Below, piece by piece: positions 9,349-20,808 of a DNA stretch of 64,000 nt. Made by a program: the position numbers and the translations under genes. Under the pieces are notes generated by a model. The model made no database searches and was not told the DNA's origin. It was given only the letters and a program-made list of their open reading frames with translations. Positions within the stretch are counted from its first letter, which is position 1, and every line of letters begins with the position of its first letter. The DNA is from Tricholomella constricta (Eukaryota > Basidiomycota > Agaricomycetes > Agaricales > Lyophyllaceae): positions 1 through 64,000 of the forward strand of contig JAACJP010000017.1 in assembly GCA_013368375.1 (NCBI GenBank). Direction: 5' to 3'.

Positions 9349-12300
9349 ATGCCGCAACCGATGTGGGCGTCTGTCGATCAGCAAGCTTTTTTGAAGTTGC
9401 GTGCCGATGAATATATTGAAGCCCAGAAAGCTGGAGACTACGGACCTTTCTGGGAAAAGTTATATATTGACTGGGCAGATGCTTTTCCGGAGGACGAGAC
9501 TCCATCAGATCTTATTGAGGGAGAGGCCGCGAATTTAACGGGTCCCAAGCTTCCCAAACATTCGCGTCAAATGGTTCATTTTTTTGTCTAATTCTAAAGG
9601 GGCTACACTGATCATGACACATTGATTGTAGCAACTCCAGACCTGGTATCGTTGGCGCTTTGGTTCCAGGGTCCGTTCTACCGAGAAGCTCCGGAAGGCC
9701 GCCGGATCACTGTTCGAACGTTCCCGCTTAAGTACTCGACCGGAGATATACTCTAAGCTGTACTACAAGGAAAAGATCAAACCCTACGTTACAGCTGAGG
9801 TGAGAAGGCGGGGTGTTGTTAAGCGTGGCGAAAAGCTCTCCATTACGACGGAAGTGACGAGGCAGCGATGGGAGGCTGAGACGGATGACACGGTGAGAGC
9901 CGAAGTTGAAGACGTCTTGAGAGCATTGATCGCCAAGAAATCGGAGCCGATGCCATCCACACCTGATCAGTTTCTGCAGTGAGTAACCAGTCTAGTTTAA
10001 GCGCTTACACTCATGTATGTCCAATTTTCCAGAGCAATTGAAGAATGCCCCAAAGTGCTTGGGTGTTTCCTTACCTCACTCGCTCAGAAGACTGGATGGT
10101 CGTTTTCGGTAATCATGGGCGGCCCAGACCCTGCAGCAAAAGGCGAAATAAATGTTGCCAGGTAAGCATATGTTTCGTGCTGCTCAGTCGAAAGAGGGAC
10201 TCACCGTGATGCACCTAGCTTTCATGTTGGCGAGACTTCGCTCAAGAAACACTTCGGCCAGGCAAATACGTCATTTGAGAAAAATGTCATGCAGCCCTAT
10301 GCGGATTTTCTCTGTCATGTATATCGTAAGTTCCTTCAACTGTCAGGAGAATAATATCATTGAACATTTTTATGGTAGCGGTCTCTGTGCGTCGCTCGCG
10401 GGCTCTTGGGGCGATTCCTGCAGAAAGTATCATGGATGAGTCGGAACACGAGATGTCAGAGATGCAGCTGCTAGAGGATGTGGGGGATATAGGTCAGTGT
10501 CGCTCCCATCGCTCCCACATTTAATATTGTACACTGACAGCCATATGCTGACACCGGCAGGTTCTCTAGTCAGTGATGCATCAGTTCAAAGCCGGGCAAC
10601 TACCGACAGCTCTGCTTCGACTGTATTGTCCATCGTCAATAGTGATGCATCAGTCGTGTCTCTACACAGTGATTTGACTGTCACGGTGCCCTCGCCATCA
10701 AGCTCCGGCATAACTGTGACGACTCCTGGTCCCATCAATATTATGCCAGCTCCTGGCCTCGCTCCTGACGTTGTCACGCTGACTCCAAGCACCACGACGC
10801 TGACTGCAAGCACCACGGCGTTGACCCCCAGCACCACGGAGCTGGCCCTGGCTTCCACCCCATCTGCCTCAGCATCAACCTTGCCGTTGCCGGCTCTTCC
10901 GCAGCCAGCACTGTCACCACTGATTGCCAATTTTGAGCCTTCGAAATCCCCCATGGAGCAACCGGGCGACGACGACATGAGCTTTGCCACTGACAGTTTA
11001 TCGAACCTTCTCTCAAGTATCGACGACGTTACAACCGGAGTGGGCGTGGTTGGGCCGGTGATAGTGCTAGAAGGCCTGTGGGTGCTGTACACAACAACAA
11101 AACAACTAACAACTATAGGGGGCGAGAAGTGTTAAAAGTTCCCAAACACGCAAGTGTGTAGGGCTAAAAGGATGGTTTGGACGAAGGTAAAGACGACCCG
11201 ACTCGATATTAGTCGGACCGACGACGATGCGACGAGCGCGATCGTATGTGATAGTTCCCAGCTGGAACGGGTCGGCGACGCGACTGTTGATGTCGGTGAC
11301 GCGACAACGAGACGAACGATGCTAAAACGGAGAACTCACGGGTTCGGGCGGCGGTTACGGGCGGACAGATACGGCGGTTTACGAGATTTACTACAGTGGC
11401 GACGGTCACGGCGGTTTGCGACGGGTTTATACGATGAGGACGGTGCGGAGACGGCGAAGGCGATGGTTTTTTTTGAGCTATTAACTCTGAACGTGAGGGA
11501 AAATACGGGCTATAATTCACTGAGAGGACGGTAGGTACTACATGGGATTGTTTATATGGTAAAGCCAGATCACCGACTCTTAGTGCGACCATGCAGGTGT
11601 TTCGCGTTAGGTTGTCGCCAAGTCTGGCGCCGCGCGGCGTTTTTCTGAGGACAAGTCGAGTGTGGCGCGTTATTGATCGGATACTAGTGTCGGATCGGAT
11701 ACGTGATCAGGGCAGTCGGCGATTACGGGACTCCGTGAGTTAGTCGGATCTGTGCCGTGAATAGGAGACGGAGTGGCTTTGTCGGTCAATGCGTCATGGG
11801 TAAGGCGCCAAGTCGGGGTTTTGACGTTTTGACAGATGAACATGCGTGGTCGCTTGGTGACTACATGGTTACTCCGATCGCCGGCGCCCGAGAACTAGGT
11901 CAGCCGAGTCGGGTAGGTCGCGTGCAGTCGGGAGTTGGTCGGTGGGTTAGTCGGCAAGTCGGTCGATGTTGTCGCGTGCGTCTTTTGGGCGGTTTACAGT
12001 GGTCGGGACGTCGGATCGGTGACCAGTCGAAGAGGGTGCATATCACCGGATAATTTTAATTGGCAGGGGTTGTCGAACTTCGATTGGATGGGGGTGAATT
12101 ACAATAGTTTCTATTCACCATTGAATGTCCCTATGCCCCCGGCTCTCCCATCCATTCTGTCGGAGCAACAGTCACAGCCCCTGACAGGTGTCCATGCCCA
12201 TACCTCGTTTGATTTCTCCAGCCTCGTGCCTTTCCCACACGACGGCTTCACTCAGCCGTGCCTGCCTGGCGTCGCCTGCCCTTCTGGCTCGGCCCCGCCA

Positions 12301-13368
12301 ATTTCCCTCAGCATCTCTGATGTCCTCACTCCCACTCAAGATGTCGTGCCCCATACCCAGATCGCGCTAGCTTCGCTGACCCCCCCACTTGAAGATCATG
12401 CCCCCTTAAACACCCCTATCATGCCGCAAATAGTCGACTCGAACGTTCCGATGCCTTCTGCGCCAGCTTCGCTGATCCCCCCACTTGAAGGTCATGCCCC
12501 CTCAAACACCCCTCTCATGCCGCAAATAGTCGACTCGAACGTTCCGACGCCTTCACCTGAGGCAGCCGCTGATCCGTCGATGTCAGCCCTCCAGTCGCGG
12601 TCTCGATCCGGCCGTCAAATAATTCCATCGACTAGAGCCGAGGTCATGAATAAAATTGGTTCTACGGTCAAGGCTACTCTCGATCCATCTGTTACGAACA
12701 AGGAAAACGTTCCTCCTGGCCTCCCTCCATCACGTCCAGGGTGGATCATAGCAGCGGAGGCCTATCTCACTGGCCACAATCTTGGCGATGGATGGCGTCA
12801 ATGCGTCGAGGCTTGGCTCAAATTCGAAGACGCCATGATCATTTCTTCGAGAACCAAGGGTACTCTGCCCTCGACAAAGCTGCGACCCGATGAATGGAGC
12901 AAGTGGGTAACGAAGGGCCGCAACGGTGCCCGTGCGTATGACATTCTGCCTTTCATCGAGGATCCTCTTGAGTTCGGGTATGCAATTATGGCTTGGTGGA
13001 AGGATATGCAGCCAGATTTCCGTCGGGCGGATGATTTGATGCCGCAGCCCGTCTATACTCCGCCTTCGGTTTCCGCTTGGGTCACTCTACAGAAGGGTGG
13101 TCCGAATGGGCTGGTCTGCGTCATGACCCTCTTATTTTGGTGGGGCAAGCATCTGCTGACTGGCTCTCGCTGGCAGGAGAATTCCAGGCTGCACTGGAAT
13201 TCCTGTATTGATGATGTGCGCCAGTGCCTTGAAGCAATGACCGTCAACAAGCGAAAGCGTGCAGGGACTGCGAACGGTGCCTCCCAGCCGGCAAAGCGGT
13301 ATGTTTTGCCCTATTTTTGCGAACTTATACCTCTGCTCATCTCGCATTCCAGGGCCAAGCAATCTTGA
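9349..13368 (+). pseudogene. expanded agaricomycete family protein, split by a solo LTR
   Basis: Exons I can join by splice signals: 9349-9573, 9632-9978, 10033-10161, about 10219-10323, about 10380-10490, then from 10561. The N-terminus (MWASVDQQAFLKLRADEY; QTWYRWRFGSRV) is followed by a Lys/Arg-rich helical region, a segment AQKTGWSFSVIMGGPDP and SFHVGETSLKKHFGQ, then a long Thr/Ser/Pro linker. After the LTR (11059-12045) the frame resumes with FNWQGLSNFDWMG, a Pro-rich linker with an internal duplication, and a C-terminal domain: WRQCVEAWLKFEDAMI, GYAIMAWWKDMQPDFR, LQKGGPNGLVCVMTLLFWW. The last exon ends AKQS at 13368. The same architecture starts at 62784. Function unknown. Without the LTR and one 4-bp duplication the frame is continuous, so the break looks recent. 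Confidence 0.75.
11059..12045 (+). repeat. solo LTR with 4-bp target duplication CCGG
   Basis: This 987-bp block begins TGATAGTGCTAGAAGGCCTG and ends GTGCATATCA, so it has TG...CA termini. It is flanked by CCGG at 11055-11058 and again at 12046-12049. Its first several hundred bases match the LTR at 636. No internal element sequence is present, so this is a solo LTR left by LTR-LTR recombination. It sits in the coding sequence of the 9349-13368 gene. Confidence 0.85.
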
Positions 13369-13599
13369 ACTATGTCGGTCGCACTGCCTTTTGATGTACA
13401 TTGTATGTAGGTCTTTCTTGTCAATTGACTCCCCCCCATTGTCGTGTATGTGATGTTCATTATCTATTTTGTTCGTTATCTATTACTATATGTCGTGTAT
13501 TATTTCTACTAATCGTATTTATCATTTTATCTTGTGTACCACCTCTCATTCTTATCTATCTTGTGTAACATTACCGTCGCCTTCTTGATATAAAATACG

Positions 13600-15850
13600 A
13601 TCTGTTTAATGTGTAAATAACCGCAGTGATTGATGTGTGGAGCTCACTCGGTAGGTCACATATGTGATGCATTATTGACGAGCATTCCAGTTGAATTGTG
13701 GTGACCATTATTGACGACGCAAGGAAGCGATGCATAACCAATGCAGTGCTACGGCAAATGATTTCTCTTGCGAAGATGTGATGCATCATCCATCCATGCT
13801 TAGGCGCATGAGCTATGTATTGGCGATCACGGTTGAACTTCGACGACGGTCATCATTGTCGACGTGAAGCGTCATAAATGATGCATCACTGACACAGAGC
13901 GGTGCATACCTAGCCAAAAACTCACAGCAATTTTCAATGTATATGAATGAGGTGTTAAGCCTACCCCGTAGTCGCGTTACTGACAAACATGACATTTGAA
14001 CGTTGAACTGGCGGCCGTTATCGACGACATGAGGAATTGCGAGCAATGTATAACCGATGCAGTGTGCGACAAATTGAAAAATTACTCTCGCGGTCATGTA
14101 ATGCATCATCCACGCAGAGGCGCGTGAGCTATGCATTCATCAGCAAATTTGGGAAATTGCTGCGGTGCCTTGACCGCGCCATATATGTCCATATAGTGGT
14201 CTATATATGCCACATGGCCATAAGGGGTCACCTAGTCGTATGAGATTACAGATATTGCCAATTCCCACCGCGATTATGGATTTCACATTTACTCTCGTGG
14301 TTGACAAGGCCTTATATATGGCTTATAATCTATATAGCTAGCTACAGAAGGGATAGGATTCAATCAGATTTTGCGCCCTCACAAATACAAAGAGGGGAAA
14401 AAATGTATAATATTTCAGAAAATACATCTACATAGCACATTGTAATTTTAGACTACGGCGACATGCCCCCCCTGTACCCAGACACGGTATCTATCTTGGG
14501 ATGAGGTTGTCGAGACAGGTCGGACCTGTAGCAAAGGATGAGCCCCATTATTAGAAGAGATCGAGAAAAGGCTCACCTGGCAACATCGTGACCCCGTCGT
14601 CACCCGTGACGGCCAGACAAGCTCGATTTTTTCGTCAACTAAGGAATGACAAGACATGAAAAAATGACAGACCTAATTGTATTTGAGACTACCATGAGAG
14701 CTGTCTTGAAGTTTGATACTTGTTGCCCCTAAAAAGAATATGTAAGTGTGGGGGAAGCAAGTTGTACATAATATTAGGGCGGCATCACAGCGATGACATG
14801 GTGCTTGTGCCAACAGAGTTGCCCACAGAACGGGTGATCTCAACACGAGATACCACAAGCACCAGGAAGGAGACATATCCTCCGCAAAAAATGAGGGAAG
14901 GAAGTGGGGACCCGTAGAGAGTAGGAAGCAACGACTCCGACGTCGCGACGGAAATGGTGGCTTGATGGACATTGAGGCGGAGTTTGAAAGGACTTGGTCG
15001 TTTTTTTTTTTTGGACACACGAAAAATGGTCCATCGACCAATTGTAAACCCCTTGCAATGCGAGGTGGCCCCTTGCAATGTTGTTAGGCAATATATTTGT
15101 ATATGATCCATTGCGAAAGCTACATATTGATCCGTCAATCACTACATCATTGTGATATTTCACAAGGTCCCACGGCATTTTCCCAGACTTGCTGATGTTG
15201 GCGACCCCACATTTGAACTTTGGGGATGGTCATCGTTGTCAACGCGAAAGATCATCAGTGATGCATCACTGACGTAGTGGTACATACCTACCTAACGAAT
15301 TCACAGCAATACCGTGAACACTCCGAAGCATGAGTGACGTGGTTGAAGTACAGGGTGGCTATTGTCGTTGAGGCTCCGGGGCGTGAGTGATGCATCGCTG
15401 CCAGTGGTGCATAATAAATCCAATTGAAGACAGGTCATAATTGTCGACACGAGGGATCGATCATTGTCGTTGACGCTCGAATACGTGAGTGATGCATCGC
15501 CAGTGTGCAAAGGCGGGCCATAATCATTGATACGACGAATCGCGAGTGATGCATGACTGACAGAGCTGTAAAGTAGTCAGCTGACAACTGGTAACGGTGA
15601 TACCGTGAACGGTCAGAGGCGTTGCTGATGCTTGATCGTTGGTGCGCAGGTAGTATGAAAGGTAGGCTGACTCACGGTGATACCGTGAATGGTCAGAGGC
15701 ATTACTGATGCATGACCAATGGTGCAGCAGGTATGAGAGGAGGCTGACAGCTGGAGGTGTAACTGCATTGGCAGTGATCGGTGGCAACAGCGTCCGATGC
15801 ATTATATTTTGACTATTACGACAGCAGTTTATGCATCAGCACCACAGGGT
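13600..15850. repeat. decayed repeat field with recurrent TGATGCATCA palindrome
   Basis: No convincing gene. Related units recur: the segment around 13690-13830 is repeated at 14010-14140 (both contain CGACGAC, CCGATGCAGTG or CCAATGCAGTG, ATGCATCATCCA and GCGTGAGCTATG-like blocks), and that around 13840-13940 is repeated at 15205-15315 (GGTCATC, TGATGCATCACTGAC, ACATACCTA or GCATACCTA, TCACAGCAAT). The core TGATGCAT or TGATGCATCA occurs about ten times, often as GTGAGTGATGCATCGC between 15380 and 15560, and twice more with CGGTGATACCGTGAA at about 15595 and 15675. The piece 14150-15180 looks like an unrelated insert, with TATA-rich DNA at 14170-14340 and a T11 tract near 15001. Confidence 0.6.
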
Positions 15851-15950
15851 CTGGTGAACGCCCACTATTCGTCCGTCTCCGCGCCCTACTAGGCCTATAC
15901 TAGCGACCCAGATTCCATTCGAGGAGGAGTATGTATTCGGTGAGGAGGAG

Positions 15951-16263
15951 TGTTAGAATGTGAGAGCACCGAACACATCCTTTCAAGTTGTGTCGGCTCG
16001 ATCATTCACGGTCTGTTTCCCTTTCTTCTTACTTATAACAAAGGACTCTTTATTACTACAGAACATATATATACCATACATTACCTCTAGACACCCTTAG
16101 TCGTTTATACGAGACTAAGGGTGAGTAGTTTACATTTACTCTTATCACGGACACGTTACTGACTATAATGTAGTTATACTTATCGTCCACTTACAGGTAC
16201 GGGTCCGCACAATAATATAGTCGTTTTTACGAGACTAAGGTTATACTTATCGTCCACTTACAG
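15951..16263 (+). repeat. possible copia-type solo LTR remnant with hairpin and direct repeats
   Basis: From 15951 the sequence begins TGTTAGAATGTGAGAGC, a start typical of fungal copia LTRs. It contains a perfect inverted repeat, ACCCTTAGTC at 16093-16102 and GACTAAGGGT at 16113-16122 with a 10-nt loop, repeated imperfectly at about 16218-16240. It also has a 23-bp direct repeat at 16174-16196 and 16241-16263. I could not find a matching target duplication or a clear CA end, so LTR status is tentative. Confidence 0.4.
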
Positions 16264-17520
16264 TGGTCTAGACGGTATAGATTCTAACATGCAGAGGTGT
16301 TCAAAGCAATTCCAAGCTTCGACTCTTGTTTCGACATTGACAAGCGCTGTGGCTTCGCCGCGTGCGACGACATGGTGGGAGGAGGTGAAAGGGTGGAGCT
16401 TGAGCGCTAGCCTTGAGCAGCATGTCTTCCACAAGGCATGTGGCAAGAAAGTTGCACAGCAACACAGCACCCATTTGCGATGATCTTCAGAGTGGCAATG
16501 AAGCTGAAGAAAGATACCGAGATTCGATATATGTATGAGATGTCTTCAGCTTCACACTAGTTAGCTAGTACCCCATAATATATTGCAGTAATTGGATAAA
16601 CTTCCATCCATCTATCACTATATCTTAGACAAGTCTGTGATTACGAAGATAACTGTGACTGCCCCTCTGCCTGTCTTTCTCCATAACAATGTGCCCTACG
16701 TGTTTTCTGAACCCCTGCAGATGCAAACTGCGTGTTCCAAGGCAAGTTTATTTTTGTAGCAGTACTCTTGTATATATATGAGCTGAAGATACCTGCATCT
16801 CAGAAACATCCTTGTCCAACTTTGCAACGAAAATCTGAAAATTACCGATGAATGCTGGATGCGAATCAGCGATGCAGGCGAACTTGATCTTCGTCAAGCC
16901 AATTTTAAAGTGAAAAGGGAACCATACTGTGTGAGTGTGGCGGCGACTCAATAAATTGCTGAACTCAAATAAAGAACCTGAAGGTGTATCAGGAAAGCAC
17001 CAGCCCAATTGCACTAGGAGATGTATATCCCGCTTGTGATCCTTCCGATCATGTCATGAGGGCAATTCCGTTGGGTCAGGCTCTTGCAGGGGGCCATAAA
17101 AGATACCTCCGAATTTTCAGCGAGTAACGTTTCCCCATGGCTTAGCAATTGAATGACTGACTGTCTTGCAGCCCGGTCCGATTGGTGCTCCTATCTTCGA
17201 ATGTTGAAACAATCTACAAGCATATTTGGAGCCAAGACGTGGAAAGAACGATATCAGCGGTTCAAAGCATGGCGCATTGGAGAGCATGAGATTCCCCTGA
17301 GTCCCTTCCCGCCTGCACGTCTCCCTACGTATGAAGAAGCCATAAACTCAGGTCATGATCAGAACTGTACATCACACTTTCAGCCTTCTGCTTCCACTGT
17401 CGTCCTTGTAGGTGTAGTCCTATGACATATTTTCAATCACCACGATCATGGGCTTTCGCAATCTGCTTGGATAAAAGTAAGCTCGCATTTTTGAGTTGAT
17501 CTCTGAGCTTACACCCCTTC
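16264..17520. other. no recognisable gene
   Basis: Only short open frames without family features are present. The frame at 17153-17425 (contains ARLPTYEEAIN) has no partner exons that I can join. Nothing supports an RNA gene by eye. Confidence 0.4.
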
Positions 17521-17521
17521 C

Positions 17522-18141
17522 CAGTTTTCCGAGATACCCCAGTCGCAGAACACAAAATCGGCGCCTGTGATTCAGCTCCCAGATGAGGCGGCATACAAGG
17601 TCCAAATCCTGCAGCTGGCTCCGTCTCCGAAGCACGCATACGTTAAACCTCGACACGCTCGCCGCCTCACACGCGCCAACGCCGCGCTCCGAGCGCGTCC
17701 CTGCCGAGCGCATCCTGTCCGTGTTCGAAGTTCAAGTCACCACCATGTTCATTGCCAACCTCGTCGAGTCCGCCGAAGACTTCCTCGGCAAAATAAAATC
17801 CACGGCGCCGTCCTCACCGTCCCCGCCACCTTCACCGACACCCAAAAAGAAGCCTTCGAAAAAGGGGCAACCGCCGCAGGCGTCCATGTCTTGCAATTGC
17901 TCAACGAGGCCTCCGCAGACGTCGCCACCACCACCTGGCGACCCGACGACGGTGCTTGCGAGGGGGTGTGCGGTCCAGGGCGCGCTGGTGCCTGGGATCC
18001 CGGCCGCGGAGAGTATGCGGCGACTCGGATAAGGGAGACGTATGTGCGCGCTGCTGGCGGTGACGGGCGTGAGGCGAAACGCAGTGGGGTAAGGGCGACG
18101 GGGATGTGAAGCTGGATGAGGGGACGAAGGCGCTGGCGCTT
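17522..18141 (+). pseudogene. SSZ1-like Hsp70 (ribosome-associated complex) remnant, frameshifted
   Basis: Three frames read in succession give an Hsp70-family segment resembling SSZ1, the non-canonical Hsp70 of the ribosome-associated complex that acts with zuotin at the ribosome exit tunnel. The pieces are FRDTPVAEHKIGACDS (about 17525), then the frame with ERILSVFEVQVTTMFIANLV and SAEDFLGKI (about 17710-17790), then a shift to GAVLTVPATFTDTQKEAFEK and AAGVHVLQLLNEASAD (about 17805-17925). These match the ATPase-domain order of SSZ1-type proteins. The N-terminal DLGT part and the C-terminal half are not present in readable form, and at least two frame changes are needed. A functional copy presumably exists elsewhere in the genome (inference). 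Confidence 0.7.
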
Positions 18142-18506
18142 GAGGTGTGTGGATGCGGATTGTCGGACGTAAGGTCTGGTCGAGGGAATCAAGGCCTTCG
18201 TTTTGCGAGACTATGACCCCTAGAAAGTGTTATTGGACTCGGTGAATAGAATGGTCGAGCTCGCATAACGAACGAGTTGAAGTCACCAAGTCCGTGTAAA
18301 TTTGCGCGTTGCGCGCCTTCAAAGTAGATCTCGCTGCGATTGCACGTAATATATATTCCATTGTTAGTAGCGTACAAAAAAGCACAAGGTGTTAACTCGA
18401 TAAATAGGTCAAGAGAAAAAATCACGTCGTCAATGGGTCTAATTACAGTGAGATGGGGTAGGACCTGGGTAGCAGTCAAAATGAATAACGAAGGTCGACC
18501 ATCGGC

Positions 18507-20395
18507 CTAAGTCTTGAAAATGCGTAGAAGCCGAGCCTCTGTGACTATCCGCGTACGACAGAGTGGACATTCCCTAGAGCTCGCCATGACCAATTCGGAG
18601 CATCCTCTACACATTGCAAGGTGACTACAGAGAAATGTCAACAAATGAGGGGCCACATCCATTATAGCAACAGAATAACGTACCCGCAATCCACAATGGC
18701 AATGTTGGCTTCGTCGTCCTGACAGACTACGCACAGACCTGTGCGTTCCAGGTCCGCAGCTGTTCCTCGAGTTTTTGGAGGTGTCATCGGAGGCGCCTTG
18801 GGAGGTGGTGACGATGTCGACGACGATTCTGTGGTATTCTCTCGCATCTGGCCATCTTGACGTTCTTCTCCACCTTCACTTGCTCCACCTTCACCCGATC
18901 TACTCCCACCCTCACCCTCATCAGGACCACGAGCCTCCGCTTGAGCCTGAGCATCCTGTCCCGCCTTAAACCTCTCCTCTCTTTCCCTCTGCACCCGAGC
19001 ATGTTCTTCCAACATCTGCCGCTGAATCTCAATCCGCTCCGCCTCCTCCGCCTCCTCCTGTGCCCGCTGCCGCTCACGATCCCCCCTCTCATCCTCCACC
19101 AACACCTTCACCTTCGCCACGAGTTCGCCCTTCTCTAGGATCAACCCCGCATTTACGTGGTTCCTGAACAGGATTGACTTAAGCGCCCCGATAGACAATG
19201 ACGCGATCGCCTCTGTCGGCATATCCAGCAGCTCGTCTAGGGTAGGCGGAGGTACTGCAACAGGCGGCGCCGCTGAGGCTGCGCGGGCCCGTGGTGGTGG
19301 CGGGCTGGTATTCGTGTTGGGGTGGTGGAGGTTTTCGGAGGAGCGCGCCGCGGAGGGACGCTGGTATTGAGGGTATCCTTGCTGTTGCGGACGCGAAGCA
19401 TGTGAAGGTGTGGGCGGATGAGAGTAGTGATGCGGATTCGGGGCGTATCCCGGATGCAGGTGGTGCTGAGGTTGGGGCGGCGGCTGATGGTACTGTGGGC
19501 GCGGCGGCACAGGAGGAGGCGGCGGATAACGATTGTAATTGTATTGTTGTGGAGGAGGGCCGGGGGGAGGTCGGTATTGGGTATGTGGATGCGGATTGTC
19601 AGGGGCAAGGTCTGGTCGAGGGAAGTGGGCTGGGCGTGAAGAAGCTGGGCGCTGAGGTGGTTGAGGTTGTGGGGTCGCGTTAGAACTTTGGCCAGCCCGA
19701 GAGAATAAACGAGAACGAGTGTGTGGCGTAGATCTGTTCGGAACAGAGTACTTTCTGTAAAAATTCTGAAAGCAATAATTAGACCAATTTCATCCGATAT
19801 GTGAAGGTGGGGACGAACCTCATTCTCGCGTGAAAGGCACCCGTTTGAATTCTGCGCCGATATTAGGCCAGATTTGACCGAAGAATGGAGGCGACTCACC
19901 CTCGCTTTCAGCATCCCGTCGATCAGGTCATCCTTTTCGACTGCGCGATCCATCTTGATGTTATACGCGTCTACGTACTTCTTCAACTTCGATAACGGCA
20001 GGGTTCTGAGATGGCCTCTGCCTGCAGCCGTGACTGTTGCATCCATCATTCATCGACAAACGCTCTCACTGAGCCTTGGAAGGACGCACTATTTAAGAAC
20101 TCGATGCAGAATGCGCAAACATTCATAGGATCGTAGCCTGCCTCTTGACCTCCCCGTGGCATCATTGCCGTGTAATCGGAGCAGTTATGGCAGTACAAGT
20201 AACCTATATGACCGCGAACGATCGGCATCGACTACAGTCCCAGCAGTAACACAACCACCCACCACAATGATTGCACTTTCGTGAACGGTTGATGAACATG
20301 TTAAATTCCTTGTTGCACTTTCTGCACGAGTCACCGGATTCCGGTGCAGTTGGAGCTGGTCCGCTCAATAGCGGGAGCCCTCGCACTTGCGCCAT
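18507..20395 (-). CDS. FYVE-SAP-RING E3 ubiquitin ligase (RNF34/rififylin-like)
   Basis: Five exons: 20395-20263, 20203-20090, 20033-19900, 19765-18684 and 18624-18507, all with GT/AG borders and consistent phase. The start MAQVRGLPLLSG is followed by a FYVE-type zinc finger (CRKCNKEF, RKCNHCGYLYCHNCS, NVCAFCIEF). Next is a first SAP-like helix pair (GRGHLRTLPLSKLKKYVDAYN, VEKDDLIDGML), a long Pro/Gln/His-rich linker, a second SAP-like segment (ASLSIGALKSILFRN, LILEKGELVAKVKVLVED), a charged coiled coil (RQRAQEEAEEAERIEIQRQ) and a C-terminal C3HC4 RING: CVVCQDDEANIAIVDCGH, CRGC, CPLCRTRI. This is the domain order of animal RNF34/RFFL ligases, which attach ubiquitin to substrates at endosomal membranes. 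A role in membrane-linked ubiquitination is inferred. The downstream neighbour at 20809-21446 lies on the same strand. Confidence 0.9.
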
Positions 20396-20808
20396 TCTGT
20401 AGACCGTAGAGAAGGAGAAGAGAGGGATGAGAGGCGTGTCACCTCTTTTAAATGGCTGGCCGTAGCCACAGAAAGTCGCAGAACGTTCGATGAAGTCCAG
20501 TCAGCAAGGGGTGGCCGACCTCCGGGTGGCTGTGCATGCTTACACTGGCACAGGCATTGATCAGAAACTGACGTGGATACGGTACGCAACGAATATCGGA
20601 TTAGCAATCGAAACACTATACTACAAAAATGTAGGAAGAATGTAGTCCGTAAAAGTCCTGCTATTGATACAAAAAGTTCGAACGACATGGCATACAAATG
20701 GGTGAGCTCTGCTCCAACAGCAGCAGAGCTCAACTGCAACGGAGCGCAGTAAGATGATGGACCGACACGGAAGGTTACTGATGCATATCAGACATGAGAG
20801 CGCAACGC

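Noticed and set aside
13571..14243. Minus-strand ORFs with MMHH and IIC motifs
   Set aside because: They arise from the TGATGCATCA repeats; no conserved protein features and no splice-joined extension.
14840..15178. Minus-strand 112-codon ORF starting MPWDLVKYHNDVV
   Set aside because: Looked protein-like at the start, but the T11 tract falls inside it and no second exon or known family could be supported.
17153..17425. Plus-strand ORF before the SSZ1-like pseudogene as its N-terminus
   Set aside because: It has none of the Hsp70 N-terminal motifs (DLGT, phosphate loops) and no consistent splice to 17522.
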